43,966 bases of DNA. It comes from Burkholderiales bacterium (GTDB lineage Bacteria > Pseudomonadota > Gammaproteobacteria > Burkholderiales > Burkholderiaceae_B). A program made the position numbers and the translations under genes. The stretch covers positions 1 through 43,966 of the forward strand of contig JAIXTE010000038.1 of NCBI GenBank assembly GCA_027484315.1, given 5' to 3'. The notes under the pieces are model-generated. The model saw nothing but the letters and a program-made list of their open reading frames with translations, was not told the origin of the DNA and did no database searches. Each line of letters begins with the position of its first letter. The first letter of the stretch is position 1. Positions 9,517 through 17,145 of this stretch are shown here, piece by piece.

Positions 9517-9756
9517 ATGAACTTCACCGACAAGATTCGTATAGGCGCAGGTGTGATATTACTTGCCGGCTTGGCTGCTTGCGGCAGCGATGACACGCCT
9601 TTCAACCTGGGTACTGCCAGCAATGACGGCAGTATTAATCAGACTGAAGCAGGTGCGCTTGCTGGAAGCCGTTCAGAAACAGGCGAGCCAGACAATGTGA
9701 CCAATCTGGCGCTGGCAACATCTGAAACCGATGAGCCGTTTGATTTGCCCGATTAA
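9517..9756 (+). CDS. Small lipoprotein of unknown function
   Basis: A 79-residue protein with a lipoprotein signal peptide: charged start, hydrophobic run and lipobox LAAC with Cys at about position 22. The mature part is about 57 residues, acidic, low in hydrophobic residues and probably unstructured, ending ETDEPFDLPD. The ATG at 9517 is chosen because AAGGAG lies eight bases upstream; an in-frame GTG at 9511 is too close to it. It is co-transcribed with the DUF4331 gene and ends just before a terminator. I do not recognise a family; a partner role for the DUF4331 protein is inferred only from coupling. Confidence 0.75.
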   Translation: MNFTDKIRIGAGVILLAGLAACGSDDTPFNLGTASNDGSINQTEAGALAGSRSETGEPDNVTNLALATSETDEPFDLPD

Positions 9757-9787
9757 ACATCGGTTGTTTTAATATCGGTGTCAGCGA

Positions 9788-9824
9788 AGCCCTGTGGTTA
9801 TCTCAATCCGCAGGGCTTTGTTTT
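9788..9824 (+). terminator. Rho-independent terminator after the DUF4331-lipoprotein operon
   Basis: AGCCCTGTGG (9788-9797) pairs with CCGCAGGGCT (9808-9817), ten pairs with one G-T wobble, followed by TTGTTTT. It abuts the stop codon of the convergent DUF4198-like gene. Confidence 0.85.
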
Positions 9825-10515
9825 ATCGGGGGTTTAGCGTCACCGAGAGGAATTGGCTTTTGAAACCGTTGCCGCTTTCTTCGCTGATCAGGGTGCGTAA
9901 AAGTGCCTTGGATTTGGGTTGCAACAGCAGTTTCACTTTGCCATCGGTATCGGTGTTGCTCCACAAGGTGATGGGTGTCTCGGGGTATTCAAGACCCACC
10001 GACACACCTGCCAAAGGTGCACCGTTTCTGTATAAAAAAATGTTGTCCGTGTCGCCTGGTTTGTGCACGAATTGAGCCAACTCGCTGTTGTACAGTGGGC
10101 TGCCGATTTCGATGGGCTTGATTTGTGACAGCTTGAAGTATTCTTCCTGAAAGGTTTTGCTGCGCCGTGCTTTGTCGACCAACAATGTGTCAACCTTGTT
10201 TTCTTCAAGGTGCGCAACTCCCTGCGCTGTTGAAAGCTCAATCAAACTGGTTTTCAATCTGGCTACACAGTTTTGCGTGTTGTCGGGGTAAGGATACCGT
10301 GTGCTTTTTTTGTCGAATTTCAATTCAAATGCTTCCCCCTGCAGGGCCACGCAACGAACCGATTCCACGTATTGGCCTTTCACTGCAATTTCTTTTGCCG
10401 GAAAGTTGTGGCCTGTGGACAAGCTGAGGTTGGCTTGGCCAGCTTCGATCCAGGTCAGGTGGGCGAAGGCTGAAACCGGTACGGTGAGTGCGATCAATGC
10501 GCTTAATATTTTCAC
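9823..10515 (-). CDS. DUF4198-like periplasmic protein
   Basis: A 230-residue exported protein starting at GTG with AAGGAG nine bases upstream. A clear signal peptide ends at VSAFAHLTWIEA; the histidine immediately after cleavage followed by a beta-rich domain is typical of the DUF4198/NikK-like group, some members of which take part in nickel or cobalt uptake. The C-terminal half has NGAPLAGVSVGLEY and TDTDGKVKLLL, resembling a carboxypeptidase-regulatory-like beta sandwich, so the protein may have two beta domains. It is divergent from the TonB receptor, with 177 bases between them. Metal handling is a hypothesis from family and neighbours. Confidence 0.7.
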   Translation of the reverse strand: MKILSALIALTVPVSAFAHLTWIEAGQANLSLSTGHNFPAKEIAVKGQYVESVRCVALQGEAFELKFDKKSTRYPYPDNTQNCVARLKTSLIELSTAQGVAHLEENKVDTLLVDKARRSKTFQEEYFKLSQIKPIEIGSPLYNSELAQFVHKPGDTDNIFLYRNGAPLAGVSVGLEYPETPITLWSNTDTDGKVKLLLQPKSKALLRTLISEESGNGFKSQFLSVTLNPR

Positions 10516-10692
10516 TGCAAAATACTCCTTGTGATGAAAGACATTTTGCGCCCGTTATTGAAAAGATTGGTGAGGTGACCGCGAAATGGATGAAATCCGG
10601 TCAGCGAGGCCACTGCTTACAGAAAATAAATATAGTAGTGCTGCGTGTAATATTGGCGGTGCTTTGACTAATTTCCGTTTAAAGAAAATTTC

Positions 10693-12798
10693 ATGACCAC
10701 ACTTTCAAACTCCTTCCGCCTGGCTTGTTTGCCCCTTGCCGTTGTTTCGCTGTTTTTGCCCAGCCATGCAGGCGCACATGGTGTGCATTTCGAGGGGCTT
10801 GAGCTGGACGATGTGGTGGTTGAGGATGAAATTGATGCCATTCATACCTTGGGTGGCATTACCAGTTCACAAGGCGTGCTGGGCCAAAAACGACTGGCCA
10901 ATCAAAACCCGGCGCGGTCCTCCGATGTACTGGAAGCCGTGCCCGGTTTGAATGTGACCCAGCATTCGGGCGGGGGCAAGGCCAACCAGTATTTTTTGCG
11001 TGGCTTCAGCCTCGACCATGGCACGGATTTGTCAGTGAATTTTCTGGGCGCACCGTTGAACCTCGTCGGCCACGCGCATGGTCAGGGTTATGCCGATTCC
11101 AACATGATCATTCCCGAGTTGCTCTCGCGGGTGGAATATCGCAAGGGGCCGTACTTTGCGCAAGATGGCGACTTCAGCACCGCAGGCTCACTGAACATCG
11201 ATTATGTGAATGAATTAAAACGCGGCTTGGCCTCGGTGTCGATTGGTGAGTTTGGCTATCGCCGTGGATTGCTGGCCAATTCGATCAAATTCAATGAGGA
11301 TCAAACCAGCTTGCTGTACGCGTTTGAGCTGACTGACAACAATGGCCCTTGGGACATCAAGGAAAACCAGTACAAGCACAACATACTGTTGAAGCTGAAC
11401 CATCGAATTGATTCAAGCAAAAAGCTGGAGCTGAATTATTCGGGTTATGAATCGCGCTGGACATCGACCGATCACATTCCGGTTGATGCAGTGGCCCAAG
11501 GCGTAGTGAGTCGTTTTGGCAGCTTGGATTCAAGCGCAGGTGGCTTTACCCAGCGGCATGCCCTGTCGGGCAATTTCACGGCAGTGTGGGATCAATCGAT
11601 TACCCAGGTTAGGGCCTATGTGGCCGACTACAAGCTCGACCTGTACAGCGACTTCACTTATGGTCTGCGAGACAATGCACCACTGGGCAGGCCGGGTGTT
11701 TTGTCGGACCAGTTCAACCAGTTTGATAGCCGCACTACCTATGGTGCGGGATTGACCCACACTGTGTTTGGCAACTTGTCGTTTGTTCAGTCTCAACTGG
11801 CCTTGGGTGTTGATTATCGAATTGACGATGTGAAGCCTGCCGGGCTGTATGAAAGCATTGCGCGGCAGCGCTTGGCCACCCGCAATGAAGACAGTTTCGA
11901 GCAGCGCAATTTGGGTGTGTTCGTTTCCCAGCAGGTGTTGCCGCTTTCATGGGTCAAGCTGACAGGTGGTCTGCGTTACGACCAGTTTGATGTGGATTTG
12001 AATGGCCAGTTTGATGCAGACGAGAATGTGGCCACCCCGAATGTATTGCGCAGCGGATCACGCAAAGACACCCTGCTTAGCCCGAAATTCAGCGCCAGCT
12101 TCACGCCTTTTGAGCACAACACCGAACTGTTTTTCTCGGTGGGGCGTGGTTTTCACAGCAACGACCCGCGCGGGCTGTTTACTGCCGCACCGGTGGATTA
12201 CCTGGTTAAAACCCGCGGTGTGGAGGTGGGCGTGAAGTCGACCAACGACGCCAAAAACCTCAGCGCATCGGCCACATTGTTTCAGGTGAAAAGCGATTCT
12301 GAACTGGTGTTTGTGGGCGATGCGGGCACCACAGAACCCAATGGTGCCACCCAGCGCAACGGCCTTGAATTGATTGCCAGTTATTTCAACCGGTCGGGCT
12401 TTGAAGCGGATGGCTTTGTTACGCTGGTGGACGCACGATTTGTGAACGTGGCTGACAACGGTATTCCCAATGCAATCGAAGAATCGGCGGCGGTGTCGAT
12501 TGGGCAAACACTGGGCGACTTCAAAGTGGGCTACAAGCTGAAATACATTGGCAGTGCACCCTTGGTTGAAGACCGCAGCATCAAGTCTGATTCCGTGATC
12601 AATTCCGACCTGTTTGTGAATTACAAAGTGAACAATGACCTGAGCCTGAATTTCTCCATATTCAATCTGTTCGACCGCGACAACAGTGACATTCAATATG
12701 CACAGGATTATTTCCTGGCAGGTAACCAGGCCTTCGGGAAAACATTTCACCCTGCATTGCCAAGGCATGTACGCCTGACGGCGAATTGGTTGTTCTGA
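10693..12798 (+). CDS. TonB-dependent outer-membrane receptor
   Basis: A 701-residue receptor with a signal peptide ending near SHAGAHG. A plug domain follows (RSSDVLEAVPGLNVTQHSGG, YFLRGFSLDHGTDLSVNF), then a beta-barrel with alternating aromatic strands, ending in the terminal Phe of LTANWLF used for barrel insertion. It imports a substrate across the outer membrane using TonB energy. Early histidines (AHGVHFEG and VGHAHGQGY) could suit a metal or metallophore, but the substrate cannot be read from sequence. Divergence from the DUF4198-like gene suggests a joint uptake locus. The ribosome-binding site is weak. No Fur box was seen by eye in 10516-10692. Confidence 0.92.
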   Translation: MTTLSNSFRLACLPLAVVSLFLPSHAGAHGVHFEGLELDDVVVEDEIDAIHTLGGITSSQGVLGQKRLANQNPARSSDVLEAVPGLNVTQHSGGGKANQYFLRGFSLDHGTDLSVNFLGAPLNLVGHAHGQGYADSNMIIPELLSRVEYRKGPYFAQDGDFSTAGSLNIDYVNELKRGLASVSIGEFGYRRGLLANSIKFNEDQTSLLYAFELTDNNGPWDIKENQYKHNILLKLNHRIDSSKKLELNYSGYESRWTSTDHIPVDAVAQGVVSRFGSLDSSAGGFTQRHALSGNFTAVWDQSITQVRAYVADYKLDLYSDFTYGLRDNAPLGRPGVLSDQFNQFDSRTTYGAGLTHTVFGNLSFVQSQLALGVDYRIDDVKPAGLYESIARQRLATRNEDSFEQRNLGVFVSQQVLPLSWVKLTGGLRYDQFDVDLNGQFDADENVATPNVLRSGSRKDTLLSPKFSASFTPFEHNTELFFSVGRGFHSNDPRGLFTAAPVDYLVKTRGVEVGVKSTNDAKNLSASATLFQVKSDSELVFVGDAGTTEPNGATQRNGLELIASYFNRSGFEADGFVTLVDARFVNVADNGIPNAIEESAAVSIGQTLGDFKVGYKLKYIGSAPLVEDRSIKSDSVINSDLFVNYKVNNDLSLNFSIFNLFDRDNSDIQYAQDYFLAGNQAFGKTFHPALPRHVRLTANWLF

Positions 12799-12860
12799 TT
12801 GGGCGCACGCAGGGCGTGGTTTACGGAAAATGGAACTGTGTTGGGGGTGGCGCCTTACAG

Positions 12861-12957
12861 CCTGTCAGCAAAGCCTGACAGGTTATGCACGCCTTTCCCA
12901 ATTCAAACAATTGGGCAAAACGGGTATCGTGTGGCATGTGCTAACACATCGGTGTTA
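12861..12957. repeat. Three consecutive perfect hairpins
   Basis: CCTGTCAG (12861-12868)/CTGACAGG (12875-12882), CCCAATT (12897-12903)/AATTGGG (12909-12915) and TAACAC (12942-12947)/GTGTTA (12952-12957) are perfect inverted repeats within about 100 bases. None has a good T-run. They lie between the TonB receptor stop and the FlgM-like gene (12799-13011 carries no other convincing feature) and may act as a terminator cluster, leader structure or operators. Confidence 0.5.
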
Positions 12958-13011
12958 ACTCACTTGCTTGATACCCAAGTGCCCCCTCTGGATGATTGTT
13001 CGAGTCTTCTC

Positions 13012-13308
13012 ATGATATCTGGTGACAAAAGCAGCATTGCATTCACAAGCCCCGACCCCAAGAAAGCAGATCCGCTGGTGTCCAGCCGCCCCCCTGAGAT
13101 CAAGACAGCCGCCGACCGCGATGGGGCCAGCGTGGTGGTGTCGTTCTCGAAACCCCAAGGCAAACTGTTGATTGACAGCAAAACGCCGTTCGATGCCGAC
13201 AAGGTGGAGATGATTCGGCGCGAGTTAAGCCGCGGTGCCCTGAAAATTGATGCGAATGTCGTGGCAGACCGCATGATCAACGACCAGAAAGCCTTGTTGG
13301 GCCAATAG
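13012..13308 (+). CDS. FlgM-like anti-sigma-28 protein (orphan)
   Basis: A protein of about 98 residues whose C-terminal 40 residues (FDADKVEMIRRELSRG, then LKIDANVVADRMI) match the FlgM pattern of a KV-helix, a Gly turn, a short V/I-D motif and an IAD/VAD helix. FlgM binds and holds sigma-28 (FliA) until the hook is complete. The N-terminal half is Pro/Ser/Lys-rich and disordered, as in FlgM. The start is uncertain: the reading frame is open from 12799 and no good ribosome-binding site precedes 13012. Unusually, no flagellar gene is adjacent; the next genes are a chaperone-usher pilus operon. It may be a second FlgM or a regulator recruited by the pilus locus. Confidence 0.55.
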   Translation: MISGDKSSIAFTSPDPKKADPLVSSRPPEIKTAADRDGASVVVSFSKPQGKLLIDSKTPFDADKVEMIRRELSRGALKIDANVVADRMINDQKALLGQ

Positions 13309-13368
13309 AAAAACAGGACAGGCAACGCAAGCAGACTCCACTTTTACCCTGTATTCCGGACTTTGATT

Positions 13369-13416
13369 TCTCAATTTTGAGATTCAATTGTCGTGAAGAG
13401 ATTAACTCTTTATGGT
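13369..13416 (+). promoter_or_regulatory. Palindromes and candidate promoter of the pilus operon
   Basis: TCTCAA-TT-TTGAGA (13369-13382) and AAGAG-ATTAA-CTCTT (13396-13410) are perfect inverted repeats. TTGTCG (13388-13393) and TATGGT (13411-13416) have a 17-base spacer and could form the promoter, with the second palindrome inside the spacer as a repressor site. The inverted repeats are observed; the promoter and operator roles are tentative. Confidence 0.35.
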
Positions 13417-13439
13417 TAACATTTCAGGGTGGCCGCATC

Positions 13440-13949
13440 ATGAACACCAAGTCTTTTTTCTGGCAGGGCGCAGTGGCAGGTAGCTTGTGCCTGACCTGTG
13501 CGTTGGCGCAAGCCGCCACGGCAACCGGCAGCCTGAATGTCAGCGCAGTGGTGGCTGATTATTGTGAATTGGGCAGCACCTCCGTCAGCCTGAACCTGGG
13601 CAGCTATGTTCCAACTGCTGAATCATCCTTGGCCGCAGCCATCCAGGTACGCTGCACAGTCGGTACCTTAGCCGACCTTGGCCTGGGTTATGGCTTGAAT
13701 GCCAGTGGCACCACCCGCCGGCTGCAGCACGCCACAGACCCCACCGTGTTTTTAAACTACGAGCTGTACCAGCCCAATGGCACCACGGTGTGGCAGCCAC
13801 CTGGCGCAGCCGGTGTGGTCAGCTTCACGGGCACGGGCATTTCACAGGGTTTTAACGTCACCGGGAAAATTCCGGTGGGGCAGTGGGCGATCAAAACAGG
13901 CAATTACAGCGACACGGTGGTGATCACCGTAACCTTTCCCGAACCCTGA
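13440..13949 (+). CDS. Spore coat U domain pilin, probable major subunit
   Basis: A 169-residue secreted protein. The ATG at 13440 follows AGGGTGG and begins a clean signal peptide ending ALAQAATATGS. The mature part has the spore-coat-U/Csu pilin pattern: an early Cys in VVADYCELGS, a second in IQVRCTVGT, glycine- and threonine-rich beta strands, LNYELYQPNGTTVW, and a last strand GNYSDTVVITVTF typical of the family. Such subunits polymerise by donor-strand exchange in archaic chaperone-usher pili used for surface attachment. It is first in a four-gene operon with chaperone, usher and a second pilin, which suggests it is the major subunit. Confidence 0.85.
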   Translation: MNTKSFFWQGAVAGSLCLTCALAQAATATGSLNVSAVVADYCELGSTSVSLNLGSYVPTAESSLAAAIQVRCTVGTLADLGLGYGLNASGTTRRLQHATDPTVFLNYELYQPNGTTVWQPPGAAGVVSFTGTGISQGFNVTGKIPVGQWAIKTGNYSDTVVITVTFPEP

Positions 13950-13958
13950 GTAAGCGCC

Positions 13959-14384
13959 ATGAAAGCAGCCGCTTCTGCACTGATAATTTGGCTTTACTGT
14001 CTGGCCAGCCCACAGGCCTATGCATTTGGCCTGGCTGTCAGCCCCACCTCGGTGATGCTGGACAGCAAAAATCTGTACGGCTACGTGGAGTTGAGCAATA
14101 CCTCGGATTATCCAAAAACTTTCCTGGTGGAATTTGAAGATGCGGGTTTGGGTGCCTGCCTGCGTGTTTCTCCCAAACAAGTGAACATTGCGCAGGGCCA
14201 AACCCAGGTGGTGCGCATGCAGTACACCTGCGCTGCCAACACCTTGCCCCCCAATCCGCTGGTTTTTTTTGTTGAGCAACCCCGGGCACAGCAGTCGGCC
14301 ATGCTGGACAATCAGCTTGATTTCCGTTTGCGCCTTGGCTTGAAAGTAAAGCTTCAAACCAACCCAACCCAGTCGCTTTTTTAA
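13959..14384 (+). CDS. Single-domain periplasmic pilus chaperone
   Basis: A 141-residue exported protein with a signal peptide ending at PQAYAFG. The mature 118 residues match only the N-terminal immunoglobulin-like domain of PapD-type chaperones: strand AVSPTSVMLD, VELSNTSD, LRVSPKQVNIAQGQTQVVRM and a final LRLGLKVKLQ strand corresponding to the end of domain 1. Usual chaperones have about 230-250 residues and a second domain that forms the cleft. Two cysteines (GACLRV and QYTCAAN) could form a disulfide. The gene is in frame, closely spaced (9 bases after the pilin, 12 before the usher) and looks intact, so this seems a genuine short form and not a broken gene. Confidence 0.75.
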   Translation: MKAAASALIIWLYCLASPQAYAFGLAVSPTSVMLDSKNLYGYVELSNTSDYPKTFLVEFEDAGLGACLRVSPKQVNIAQGQTQVVRMQYTCAANTLPPNPLVFFVEQPRAQQSAMLDNQLDFRLRLGLKVKLQTNPTQSLF

Positions 14385-14396
14385 AGCAGACCTGTC

Positions 14397-16409
14397 GTGA
14401 CTACCCGGCTAGTCGCCCTGTGCCCTCGCAACCTGATGTTCGCGGGCCTGTGCCTGGTTCCCCTGTTTTCCAGTGCAGCTGAAAAGCCTGTACTGGAAAA
14501 CGAGTTGATTTCCCTTCGCTATGCCGATGGTGTGACCAAACCGGTGGACGCCACTTGGGTTCGACTGGCTGAACAGTCCGAATGCGGAAAACTCAGCCAC
14601 CGCTTGCGCACTGAAAGTGGCGAGGAAATTTGTGGCAGTTTTGCGCCTGAACGCATGGAATTCAGCCCTGCTGCACATGCCAATGGCGTGGCACAGCAAC
14701 TTGGTAAAAAAAGTTTTGAGGGCTATGCCTTGCCCAGCGACAGAACTGCCCTGCTGGGTTATCAGCTCTTGTCTACCCCCGATGGCTTGAACCTGGCTTA
14801 CAACCTGGTGGCCAACCAGGGCCCAGGTGTTCAAATGGTGGCCAGCAAAGATGGTTCGGTTGCACAGGCGCACATGGTTTTTTACAGCCTGGCCACTGAG
14901 TTCCATGGCAGCAGCACCAGTCTGGCGATCCGCCAATGGCGGGTTGGCCAAATGGTAATGGACGCGGGGCCGCTTGCCGCTTCATTGGGGCAAGGGGTGG
15001 AGTGGAGAAAGTCCAGTGGCTTGAACCAGAACAATGTGCAGGTGTTCAATGGCCGACTGGTCAACGACACTGACCTCACGGTGCTGGTCAACAATGAGGC
15101 ACGTTCGGTGTTGCCTGTCCGCCCCGGCGAGGTGTCGGTGTTCAATGTGCCGCTGTTCGAAGGCAACAACCAGGTCACCGTCATTTACCGGAATGAAAAA
15201 GGCGAGTTGGTGCAGGCTAGCCGCAATGTTTTTTTCAGCCAGTCGCTGCTGCCCAAGGGCAAATGGCAAGGCTCGGCAAGTGTTTACCACGACATGCGTT
15301 TGCAGTATTGGGCTGCGCAGGCACAGATAGAGCAGGGCATTACCGACCAGTTGACCTTGCAAGGCGGTGTGCGGGTCAACATGAACCCGGACAGTGCCAT
15401 GTCAGTGCGAAGCATCAACGGTCAAGCCCTGCAGCTGGAGCAGCTTGAAACTGCTTTTGCTGCGCGTAGTTATGTGGCTGGGGGATTTCTCAGTGCTGGT
15501 TACCAGGGCCGCACGGCTTACGGCCCCGGCATACAGCGGGCGGGTTATGCCCGCAATGCGAGCCTGTTCTATGCCGAACGGGCCACGGGGCCCGTGCGCG
15601 TTGGCGCCAGTTTTGAGCCGTACCAGAGTTTGCAGGGCTCCCGGCTTGCTTTGCCCAACGCGCTGCAGGGCCTGCGCCTGGGCTATGCCAAGGCCCTTGA
15701 GGGGCCGGAATACGAAGTGACGCTGTCAAAATCTTTCCGGCTGGGCGATGCCCAAGGGGCTTATCTCAGCACTTATTGCAAATTCGGCGTGGATGCCACG
15801 GGTGCGGACAGCAATTTTTGCGGTGCCAATATCAACTTTGCGCTTGGGTTGTCGCCTTTTTCTTCCCGTTATGGCCGCCAGCCGGTTATGGGGGGGCTGG
15901 CGCTTTCGAAAATGGACAGGGCGGCACAAGGTCAGGCCATGGAAAGTCGCAGTGTGAACGGCTTTGTGCAAACCCGTGACAGTTATGCCTTGGTGTCGGA
16001 AGGTTTGAGTTTTGTGCGCACCCGGCATGACTTGGACCACGTGTCGCTGGAGGGGCAGTACGACAACAAGGGCAATGTGCTGGCTGGCTTTTCCGGCATT
16101 GTAGGTGTGGACTATGGCAGCAAGCCCCGGTTGATGGGCTTTTTGCCCAACGACCCCAGCCGCCCCGGTGAGGTGCTGATTGCCATGGATGAGGTAATGC
16201 CTGCCACCGAGCAGGGCTTCACCGCGGTACAAACCCGCATCAACGGCCTCTTGAGTACCAGTGGCCTGAATGCAGGCGCCATGGTGGGGCAAATCAATCA
16301 CATTCTTGTGAACCCCGAGTCGGTCAGCATGGACTCCGAGCTGCCCTCCCTGCGTCTGACAATTTCGCCTGCATTGCCCGGCATTTACAAGGTGGTGCCC
16401 AAACAATGA
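14397..16409 (+). CDS. Short chaperone-usher outer-membrane usher
   Basis: A 670-residue exported protein, read from a GTG at 14397 (an ATG at 14436 would also leave a signal peptide). An N-terminal domain is followed by the usher signature region: VQVFNGRLVNDTDLTVLV, LPVRPGEVSVFNVPLFEGNN, a hydrophobic VTVIYRNEKGELV strand, and FFSQSLLPKGKW leading into a beta-barrel with many YxxG/aromatic strands. Ushers thread chaperone-subunit complexes through the outer membrane. Typical Csu-type ushers exceed 800 residues, so about 150 are missing, probably from the C-terminal plug-binding domains. The stop overlaps the next pilin start (ATGA). Assignment rests on the middle region and operon context. 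Confidence 0.78.
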   Translation: MTTRLVALCPRNLMFAGLCLVPLFSSAAEKPVLENELISLRYADGVTKPVDATWVRLAEQSECGKLSHRLRTESGEEICGSFAPERMEFSPAAHANGVAQQLGKKSFEGYALPSDRTALLGYQLLSTPDGLNLAYNLVANQGPGVQMVASKDGSVAQAHMVFYSLATEFHGSSTSLAIRQWRVGQMVMDAGPLAASLGQGVEWRKSSGLNQNNVQVFNGRLVNDTDLTVLVNNEARSVLPVRPGEVSVFNVPLFEGNNQVTVIYRNEKGELVQASRNVFFSQSLLPKGKWQGSASVYHDMRLQYWAAQAQIEQGITDQLTLQGGVRVNMNPDSAMSVRSINGQALQLEQLETAFAARSYVAGGFLSAGYQGRTAYGPGIQRAGYARNASLFYAERATGPVRVGASFEPYQSLQGSRLALPNALQGLRLGYAKALEGPEYEVTLSKSFRLGDAQGAYLSTYCKFGVDATGADSNFCGANINFALGLSPFSSRYGRQPVMGGLALSKMDRAAQGQAMESRSVNGFVQTRDSYALVSEGLSFVRTRHDLDHVSLEGQYDNKGNVLAGFSGIVGVDYGSKPRLMGFLPNDPSRPGEVLIAMDEVMPATEQGFTAVQTRINGLLSTSGLNAGAMVGQINHILVNPESVSMDSELPSLRLTISPALPGIYKVVPKQ

Positions 16410-16939
16410 GGCCAGCACATCGCTTCCTTCTGAATGCCCTCTTGGCTCTGGTTGCAAGCCTTGCAGCCCAGAACAGCTGGGCTGTAACCGTGGTGGGTGG
16501 CTGCAACTTCACTTTGACGTCCATGCCGGGGTTGAGCTACACCGTGGTTGCACCTGCACAAACCCAGGCGGCCAACCTGAACATCAATTGTTCTTCGGTG
16601 CTGACCCTTGTGGGCTCCTTCAGCTACACCGTCAGCTATGGCGCAGGCAGTTCCGGCAATGTGGCCAGTCGGTCCATGCGGCATGCCACCGTGCCCACTT
16701 CCGTTCTTGCTTACACCCTGCGCCAAACCAGCAGCGCAAGTTCTACATTGCTTGGCAACGGTACAGGGGGCACCAGTGTGCAAAGTGGAACGCTGAATTG
16801 CCTGGCTGCTTTGCTGGGGGCTTGCCTGTCAGGAACTACCCAGGTGAATTTGCCCAGCTGGTTGCATGTGCCGGCCAGGCAGTTTGTTCGACCGGGCAGC
16901 TATTCAGATGGTATAACCGTGACGGTTATTGTCAATTAG
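16406..16939 (+). CDS. Spore coat U domain pilin, second subunit
   Basis: A 177-residue secreted protein, translationally coupled to the usher by a four-base overlap. The signal peptide ends at QNSWAVTVV. The mature part shares the spore-coat-U pattern: GGCNFTL, INCSSV, SYTVSYGAGSSG, a central pair of cysteines (LNCLAALLGACLSG) and final strand GSYSDGITVTVIVN. It closes the operon, the position held by the tip adhesin CsuE in Acinetobacter, but it has a single domain whereas CsuE has two, so either it is a reduced tip or a second structural subunit. A short T-run after the stop may help termination. Confidence 0.8.
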   Translation: MRPAHRFLLNALLALVASLAAQNSWAVTVVGGCNFTLTSMPGLSYTVVAPAQTQAANLNINCSSVLTLVGSFSYTVSYGAGSSGNVASRSMRHATVPTSVLAYTLRQTSSASSTLLGNGTGGTSVQSGTLNCLAALLGACLSGTTQVNLPSWLHVPARQFVRPGSYSDGITVTVIVN

Positions 16940-16996
16940 GGTTTTTTTTATTCAAAGTGTTCACTAAAAATTCCAAATACTTTTCTTTAAAAATAG

Positions 16997-17027
16997 TTGT
17001 TTAAAATCAATAGTTTGAAATTATAAT
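16997..17027 (+). promoter_or_regulatory. Candidate distal promoter of the desaturase operon
   Basis: TTGTTT (16997-17002) and a perfect TATAAT (17022-17027), 19 bases apart, lie in an AT-rich stretch. The palindrome at 17030-17047 begins three bases after the -10 hexamer, where a repressor would block the start site. Confidence 0.45.
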
Positions 17028-17029
17028 TG

Positions 17030-17047
17030 AGTGTACAGTTGTACTCT
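17030..17047. promoter_or_regulatory. FabR-like palindromic operator 1
   Basis: AGTGTACA and TGTACTCT flank a GT centre, with seven of eight pairs matching. From memory this closely resembles the FabR site of enterobacteria (AGCGTACA, two bases, TGTACGCT), which controls unsaturated fatty acid genes. It immediately follows a TATAAT hexamer upstream of the desaturase operon. Which TetR-family protein binds it is inferred. Confidence 0.55.
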
Positions 17048-17083
17048 ACCGACACTTTATTCTAGTTTTTTACCCAAAATAAG

Positions 17084-17112
17084 TTGCCAAAAACAGCGTG
17101 GTTTGGTTAAAT
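17084..17112 (+). promoter_or_regulatory. Candidate proximal promoter of the desaturase operon
   Basis: TTGCCA (17084-17089) and TTAAAT (17107-17112) with an exact 17-base spacer. The -10 hexamer overlaps the start of the palindrome at 17111-17134, and the reductase ATG is 33 bases downstream. Confidence 0.5.
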
Positions 17113-17134
17113 TAGTGCACACATGTTCACTAAT
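17111..17134. promoter_or_regulatory. DesT/FabR-like palindromic operator 2
   Basis: ATTAGTG at 17111-17117 and CACTAAT at 17128-17134 are exact inverted repeats, and the inner bases extend symmetry to ten of twelve pairs, with TGTTCAC in the right arm. The size and the half-site recall TetR-family regulators of unsaturated fatty acid synthesis such as Pseudomonas DesT. It overlaps the -10 box of the proximal promoter. Confidence 0.6.
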
Positions 17135-17145
17135 GCGGAAAAGCC

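Noticed and set aside
7696..10625. Shared 12-mer TGCTTACAGAAA upstream of the DUF4331 gene (7696-7707) and TonB receptor (10614-10625)
   Set aside because: Many 12-base matches are expected by chance in 44 kb; flanking sequence does not extend the match convincingly.
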